Shown here: positions 58,486-64,000 of the stretch, one piece after another
How positions within the stretch are numbered: the stretch's first letter is position 1
Layout: the number at the start of each line of letters is the position of its first letter
Source of the DNA: Phyto melanocephala
Lineage: Eukaryota; Arthropoda; Insecta; Diptera; Rhinophoridae
Assembly (NCBI GenBank): GCA_941918925.1
Contig: OW799235.1
Coordinates: 35,453,201 to 35,517,200, forward strand
DNA length: 64,000 nt
Direction: 5' to 3'
Translations under genes and position numbers: made by a program
The notes under the pieces: model-generated
What the model saw: the letters and a program-made list of their open reading frames with translations, nothing else
Told to the model about the DNA's origin: nothing
The model's database searches: none

Positions 58486-59615
58486 AGACAATCCATAACC
58501 TCAACTGCATAAAACTTGATACTAAACAAGAATTATAAGCCGTTGTCGTTTTTAGAGGTAATTTGGCTACAGAACGTAAAGGTGGACGTTTACGAAAACC
58601 AACCAAGTTCATAATACGTTTGTTAAAAAAAATATCCATTCATGACGTCAACAACCATTGCCTCACAATTATCATTAAATATTACATACTTCCAGAACAA
58701 TAGAAAAACGAGCTGTAGAAGATGGCCTTAAAGCTTAAAGTGTAAAAAAGCCCCTTATATCACAAAATAGACTGGTCAGGATTGAATTCGCAAGGGAACA
58801 CATTAATTGGACCACCACAGAATTGAATACTGTGCCTTTCCGATGAGTAAAAATTTAATTTGAATGGTTCCGATGGATGGAGATTATTGGCCAACATCTT
58901 AATCCACGTTATACAAAAAGTACAGTAAAATATGGCAGCGGTAATGTTTTGGTCTGAGGATGTTTTTCAGGCCTCGGCATCGGTCCAATTCATTTAATAA
59001 ATGGAGTTGTGAATCTTTTTCTTTATAGAGACATCCTGTGCAAAATTTAATGCTACAACATGCAGAGAAGGAAATGCCGATTAAGTTGAGATACCAACAA
59101 GATAATATTTCTGTGGCTTGGAGCTAAAAGGGCCAATGTCAAAATATTTACTTTTGAGAAAATTGAAATTGAACTTTAACTTTTATAGATGCTTTCATAG
59201 TGACATTGACCAGCATTTTATTTATGAAGCTGTTCTGGGTTAAGTATGACTTTAGCTGTTTAACCATAATGAAATAGAGCAAGAAAACAAATCTAATGCA
59301 ATGATTAACTCAAAAGAGCAAATAAGTGACATTGGCCCTTTTAGCTCCAAGCCACAGAATTCTAAACTCACATCTAAATGTGTGAAAGAGAGGTTCGTTA
59401 AAAACAAGATTAACGTTTTGAAATGGCCAGCACAATCGCCAAATTTCAATTCCATAGAAAATCTATGGAAAATTGTAGATCGAAAAATAGTCCGCGATAA
59501 CTGCAAAAATTTAGATCAGCTTTTGAAGAATGAGGAAAATGCCTGGAATGACATTTCTTCTAAGGTATTACTTGGATTAATAGACACCATGCAACGAAGA
59601 TGTGTCCAAATTTAA
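58486..59615 (+). pseudogene. Tc1-like transposase, decayed and split
   Basis: In changing frames: GRLRKPTKFIIRLLKK (N-terminal linker), EFAREHINWTTTE near 58785, a decayed first catalytic block near 58830..58880, KYGSGNVLV..GCFSGLGIGP near 58925..58985 (the WGCFS region), YQQDN at 59090 where the second catalytic Asp lies, then a 251-bp insert, then SKCVKERFVKNKINVLKWPA and SPNFNSIENLWKIVDRKIVR with the third catalytic Glu, ending MQRRCVQI at 59615. Family: Tc1 with DD34E arrangement. Not functional. Confidence 0.75.
59109..59359. mobile_element. 251-bp MITE nested in the Tc1 transposase
   Basis: TTCTGTGGCTTGGAGCTAAA and the next bases to GTCA (59109..59141) are perfectly complementary to 59327..59359, a 33-bp inverted repeat. 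The insert falls just after the QQDN codons of the Tc1 reading, which resumes with TSKCVKERF, so the MITE is younger than that copy. A second fragment of the family is at 47108..47165. Target duplication is unresolved, so the superfamily is not assigned. Confidence 0.75.
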
Positions 59616-59906
59616 AACAAACAATTGAAACGCCACAATATATTCAGTTTTTAAAACCTTCATTAATATTTAACTAATTATGTGCTTTAGTTTTGCCGCC
59701 TTCCAAAAAAGCTTTTTACCCTTTTTATTACATTTTGATTATTTTAGGAGAAAAATTCTTGTTGTATGTGTTTTATTTTAAAATTTTTTATAAAAATATA
59801 GGCAAATGAATAAATGTAAATGTTATTAAATAACAATTCAATTTAAATAACTAATCGACGATTTGTTAGTATGAAGGATTTATTGCGTTAGTTTTTGCCG
59901 ATACTG

Positions 59907-60777
59907 TATATCTGTTGACTTCTGACTAAATAACTTAAGTCGAGATAAGACAATTTTAAGCGTTCTTCATTATTAAAGTAAAATCTTTATTGCGTTTTGT
60001 TTGCACTAATCGGCGAAGAAGAAAGAAGAAGAATCAATTATATTAATTATGTTTTGAACTTTTGTTGTTTTTATTTCTTTACGAAAAAGTTTACAAATTT
60101 AAACAAACTTTTGGTATTAAAGTGTAATTAGTTTACATACACTACGCCTTATATAATAAGAAATATCACATCAAAAAGAACCAACTTGAGTTTATTTTTT
60201 AATTTTGTTGTTTGTGTTTTTACTCTTCAAAAAATTTAAAAATTCGAAATGAGTTGTTTTTCAGAAGTCTACAGATAAACATATGTATGCATGTAGATAT
60301 TTACAGTTTGTGTACTGCTTTGTATCTTCGCTTTAAGAGCGCGATCAGGCATCAGCCTTAAGCCCTAACTATAATCTGCATAAAATGGCAGTTTTTTTTA
60401 CCAATCCACAATTATTAAGGTGAATGTCAAATTGTTATCTGGCAAGCCTAGCTCAAACACACAACTTCATAATGAGTATGCGAGTCATACTTGCTTTTGA
60501 TCATCTTTTTATCTTGCGTGAACGACAATAGCCATCCACCGCGTCATACGTGTTGCTGAATATGAGTACTATAAGTACCTACCTTAAATTTAAAAGTAAG
60601 TATAAGTAGTAAAGACTTTTCAATAAGTATGAATGCGTATAAATAAAAAAAAATAATGAATCAAAATTCAAGTTGACTTACTTCATTAGTATTCGTTGCA
60701 GATCTCTGTTATGTATCACATTATTTGTTGATCAAGTCATTACTATAACACTTCTTGGTAAGTCATACGATATGTAA
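59907..60777. other. stretch without recognisable gene
   Basis: No motif-bearing frame, RNA gene or repeat end recognised. Confidence 0.45.
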
Positions 60778-60875
60778 TACAGTAGTCGCTCGGTTATATG
60801 AACTAATTCAAACAGAGCCTGTTCACTAAATGGAGAAGTTCATATAATCGAGAGAATATAAAATGAGTACATAAT

Positions 60876-61773
60876 TCAAATGATTTTTATTCCTTTCCTT
60901 TTAATTTTGCCTTCACATTTTGCAGTCACTTCCAAAATCGCCTTTTTATTTTTCTTAATAGCACAAATGGATGACTTGGCTATTTCATATATATGTATGT
61001 GCAATAGAAGTAACGCTTGCGCCTTTGTCCAAGCTTGCCAAAATGTCACTTTTTATACCCTTCACACAGTGAAAAAGGGTATATATATGTTTGTCATTCC
61101 GTGTGAAATTTCTACAATTTTCGTTTCCGACCCCATAAAGTATATATTTTCTGAAAGCTTAAGGGAGTCGATTAAGCTCTGTCAGTCTGTCCGTGTGTAT
61201 GTTGAAATCAACTTTTTGAAGCCCCCCGGCATCGCTTGGACCCGGGTGAGGTATTAAAATATCAGAAATATTCGGGAGTAGATCGGTATCGAAAAGCAGA
61301 AATATCGGTACATAAACAAAAAAAAAAAAACCCACGACCACCTCGATTTTTTTTTCACAAAAACAACATTACAACAACAACATACATACATACAAACGTG
61401 TATACTGGTTAGAGAAAACGTGGCATCGAATCCCAGCTGAACCAAAAATTTTTTTTTTTTAATTTTTTTTTAATTTTTTTTTGTTTTATATTTATTATAT
61501 ATATTTTAATTATTTTTTTTTAATTTTTTTTTATATTTTTTTTTTTATATTTTTATTTTTTAACATACATATGTAAATTTATAATTTAACAATGGGATGT
61601 TTTTATATATGTATGTACGCATTTCATATGGGATGAATGGTTATACAAACTACTGTTATTGCATGACTACACGTTGTGAAGGGTATATAAGATTCGGCAC
61701 GGCCGAATATAGCGCTTTTACTTGTTTCAGCTAACGTTAACACCTTGCGCTTTTTCTTCGATGCATTATGCAT
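60876..61773 (-). pseudogene. pogo-like transposase start, interrupted by a DINE
   Basis: On the minus strand, ATG at 61773 gives MHNASKKKRKVLTLAE, with a KKKRKV basic cluster of the nuclear-import type. The DINE element then intervenes. After it the reading resumes as ASLDKGASVTSIAHTY and, one frame on, EIAKSSICAIKKNKKAILEV then TAKCEGKIKRKG, the pipsqueak-like helix-turn-helix of pogo/Tigger transposases (LDKGAS, then I..SS..AI.KNK..I). It stops at about 60876. No CENP-B-like second domain and no DDE domain remain. Confidence 0.7.
61050..61726 (-). mobile_element. complete DINE-1/mini-me-type element
   Basis: Reverse orientation. Opens (at 61726) AACAAGTAAAAGCGCTATAT, has ATTCGGCCGTGCCGAAT, TATACCCTTCACAACGTG, a T-rich tract, TATG/GTTGTT microsatellite, CCGTGTGT/GTCTGTCC block and the terminal hairpin TACCCTT..AAGGGTA at 61055..61080. 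Shorter A-rich tract than the 43222 copy. Inserted in the pogo-like transposase frame. Confidence 0.8.
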
Positions 61774-62087
61774 GACAATCACTCAAAACATTAAAAAAAT
61801 CAACCGTTGCAGGTTCTTCACTTATTTCGGAAAAAAACATACTTCTAATAAGACAAACCGTTAAAAAAAATTAACGTTTGAAAACTGTTCACATAATAGG
61901 GATAGGCTGTGTTCACTCTTTAGAACCTTCTGTGTTTGAATTTTGTTCCTCACTATTCTAAAAGTTTCATAACTGAATATTCATATAACCGAGCGGCTAC
62001 TATAGTCATTGAAGAGGATGTTGTTTAGAAAAAGCAAATCATTACCTAGTTTTTGCTGGGTAGTTTTAAATATTCTTGAAAAATAAC

Positions 62088-63376
62088 ATATTGTTACGTT
62101 TATACCTTTTATAAATTTTGGATTATTTCCTTTAAATAAACCTCTTGAGTTCTTTTATTGCAATTAAAAACACTTTAAATTCGTTATAAAATTAAGAGCA
62201 CTTTATTTACTTAAACACACTCAAAGATTGCTTTAATATCACTTTACTTGTTACACTTATAGTTATACACTTTTATTATACGCACTTTACAAGCTCTATT
62301 GTAATACTGATTATGTTAGCTGTGTTGTTCGGCTATTTATAGTAACATAGTGGTATTCGGTAACATTCGACAAAGTTCTCGTTTGTACATTCTAGTACAT
62401 TCGAAAACCGTTACATTTAAATTAAGACGTTAAGTAATATGCACGAATAATAGAAGTGCCTAAAAGTATGCTGCACATAATAACAAACATCATTTTCGAA
62501 CAACCAACGAAATAAACTAATACAAAAACAAGTAACAGTGCTATATTCGGCCGTGCCGAATCTTATATACCCTTCACAACGTGTAGTCATGCAATAACAA
62601 TTGTTTGTATCACCATTCATCCCATATAAAATACGTGCATACGTACACGTTAGAATAAATGTGGCATCGAATCCCAGCTGAGCCAAAAAAATTTTATTTT
62701 ATTTTATTTAACATGTTATTTATTTTTTATTATTTTTTTTATATTTTTTTTAAATTTTTTTAAAAAATTTTTTTAGAAAAATTTTTAAAAAATTTTTTTA
62801 AATTTTTTTTTAAATTTTTTTTAAAATTTTTTTAAAATTTTTTTTTTTTTAGTTTTTTTTATTATTTTTTTCTTATTTTTAATATTTTTTTTTTTTGTAA
62901 TTTTTTTTGTTTGGTATGTTTTTTACATGTATCTATGTATGTATGTTGTTGTTGTAATTGTGAAAAAAAACGAGGTGGTCGTGGTTTTTTGCTCATATCT
63001 CAGAAAGTTATGGGACAATTGTGCTGAATTTCAATAGCGATTCATTCCTGGATATTTCCAAGAGATTGATACCATATACAGATCTAAGGAACATATAGTT
63101 GCTTCTAAAAGTTGATTTCAACCAACACACGGACAGACGGGCAGACGGACAGACGGTCAGGGCTTAATCGACTTCTCTATTCATAAGCTTTCAGAAAATA
63201 TATACTTTATGGGGTCGGAAATGAAAAATGTAGAAATTACAAACGGAATGACAAAGCTATATATACCCTTGTGCACCACAGGTGAAGGGTATAAAAACTA
63301 CAGTAACTTAAACTACTACAACTAAAATAAATTATAATGTAAATTAAGCTACTTAAAACTAAATCTGTAACAATAT
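62088..63376. mobile_element. solo LTR (second copy) split by a DINE, ATAT target
   Basis: 62092..63372 starts TGTTACG and ends CTGTAACA with ATAT on both sides, as at 46004..46530. The two LTRs align along their length with scattered differences and a few small indels. The copy is interrupted between AATACAAA (62526) and ACTACAGTAACTT (63297) by a DINE element. Confidence 0.75.
62527..63297 (+). mobile_element. complete DINE-1/mini-me-type element nested in the LTR
   Basis: 5' AACAAGTAACAGTGCTATAT, ATTCGGCCGTGCCGAAT, TATACCCTTCACAACGTG, then a T-rich tract with TTTAAAAAATTTTT words, TATG/GTTGTT microsatellite, GTCY-type GGACAGACGGGCAGACGGAC, TTTATGGGGTCGGAAATG, and a terminal hairpin TACCCTTGTGCACC/GGTGAAGGGTA whose loop-side sequence differs from the other copies while pairing is kept. 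Confidence 0.8.
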
Positions 63377-64000
63377 TTTTTAAACGGTTTTAATATTTTG
63401 ACATGTGTGTTCATATTAATGGCATACCATCTTTTTATTAAATCTAAATTATACACTCAATTAACTTTAGAATAAACTAATCCTTACTTCTTAATTATCG
63501 TAAATTTCGTAAAAATCAATAATATGGCTTAAAAGCCAATGAACATGTAGTGTAATATCGAATTTAGAATTTTTATTTAAATCATTTTGTTTAATGCACC
63601 ACTTGACATTTGCTCTACACTGTGTATTGTATTTAGTTATTTAATTTTGTAAATTTGATTATATTCTGCATATTTTATTTAATAATTCGTCCTTCAAAAA
63701 ATATTTTGCTACTTCTCTGCAAAACAACGACAAGAGTCACTAAGAAATCAACCACAAAAATAAACAACATCATACGACCACAACAACAATCAACTACTAT
63801 CAGTTCGTATAAAACCTTCGGTTGGGAAAACGTCAAAACCACGTCATGACATACATACATACATACATTCAAACAAACATACGTATATATTTAAAATTTG
63901 AATAAAAATTAATATCTATTGTATATTGCTGTATATCCAGTAGCTTATTGGAGTGTGTAACATGGTGGCCTGGGTTAACTAGAACAGTCAGGGAACTTGT
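63377..64000. other. stretch without recognisable gene
   Basis: AT-rich with a CATA microsatellite at 63846..63870. The opposing open frames around 63655..63872 show no motif. Confidence 0.45.

Larger units (their letters stand above)
58243..59906 (+). mobile_element. Tc1-like element interrupted by a MITE
   Basis: The right end in reverse reads CAGTATCGGCAAAAACTAAC next to TA; the left end CTGTATCGGACTCC next to TA at 58241 is a weaker match. The transposase is read on the plus strand with many lesions (next entry). Left boundary is uncertain. Confidence 0.6.
60778..62004 (-). mobile_element. pogo-like short element split by a DINE
   Basis: Left end CAGTAGTCGCTCGGTTATAT at 60780; right end in reverse TAGTAGCCGCTCGGTTATAT from 62002, with TA on both sides. 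Without the nested DINE (61050..61726) it is about 545 bp, so it is an internal deletion derivative that keeps the ends and the start of the transposase. Confidence 0.75.

Overview
The window is AT-rich, repeat-dense, non-coding-dominated nuclear DNA of a higher dipteran fly, most likely a calyptrate or tephritid-type genome. Four observations support this: runs of the (CATA/TATG)n microsatellite, mini-me/DINE-1-type elements carrying the GTCY microsatellite, a very high load of mariner relatives, and intron-like AT-rich filler. I see no bacterial-style operons, no rRNA or canonical tRNA gene and no CRISPR array. The only sequence I would call a host protein-coding exon is 23149..23456, a likely first coding exon with a splice donor. 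The rest reads as intron or intergenic DNA colonised by transposons.

Layout. 1-6 kb: edge fragment of a DD37E Tc1/mariner transposase, two decayed mariners, hAT and Harbinger fragments. 6-9.4 kb: a hAT MITE with an exact target duplication, a tetrameric tRNA-derived SINE. 10-14 kb: two DINE-1/mini-me elements, one of which contains a 1.9 kb palindrome of 544-bp units, each unit carrying a hammerhead-ribozyme-like fold. 14-21 kb: two hAT copies with exact 8-bp duplications, two internally deleted mariner copies of one family, and a long DINE-like element with 444-bp tandem units. 21-27.4 kb: mariner fragments around the host exon. 27.8-31 kb: DD37E and mariner fragments and a LINE tail. 31.8-34.3 kb: a pogo-like element with Psq/CENP-B helix-turn-helix and a PHD finger but no DDE domain. 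34.7-46.5 kb: mariner, MITE, LOA/I-type LINE with a 15-bp target duplication, DINE, Jockey-type LINE and a solo LTR. 46.5-55 kb: mostly filler, a nearly intact DD37E element and a 1 kb hAT-like element. 55.6-60 kb: mariner copies and a Tc1 copy with a nested MITE. 60.8-63.4 kb: a pogo-like element split by a DINE and a solo LTR split by another DINE.

The most interesting object is the palindromic array at 11495..13410. Its four repeats hold a fold matching a type I hammerhead ribozyme (CUGAUGA and GAAA cores, two-part stem I, short self-complementary stem III). A divergent relative at 41970..42038 keeps the core while most flanking sequence has changed. This fits either the pseudo-LTR of a Penelope-like element or an animal retrozyme. 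One extra U next to stem II is a real reservation.

Nesting gives relative ages: DINE copies are younger than the pogo-like element and the LTR they interrupt; the ribozyme array and a deleted mariner are younger than the DINEs they sit in; a MITE is younger than the Tc1 copy it splits. All calls come from reading the sequence; no database search was run.
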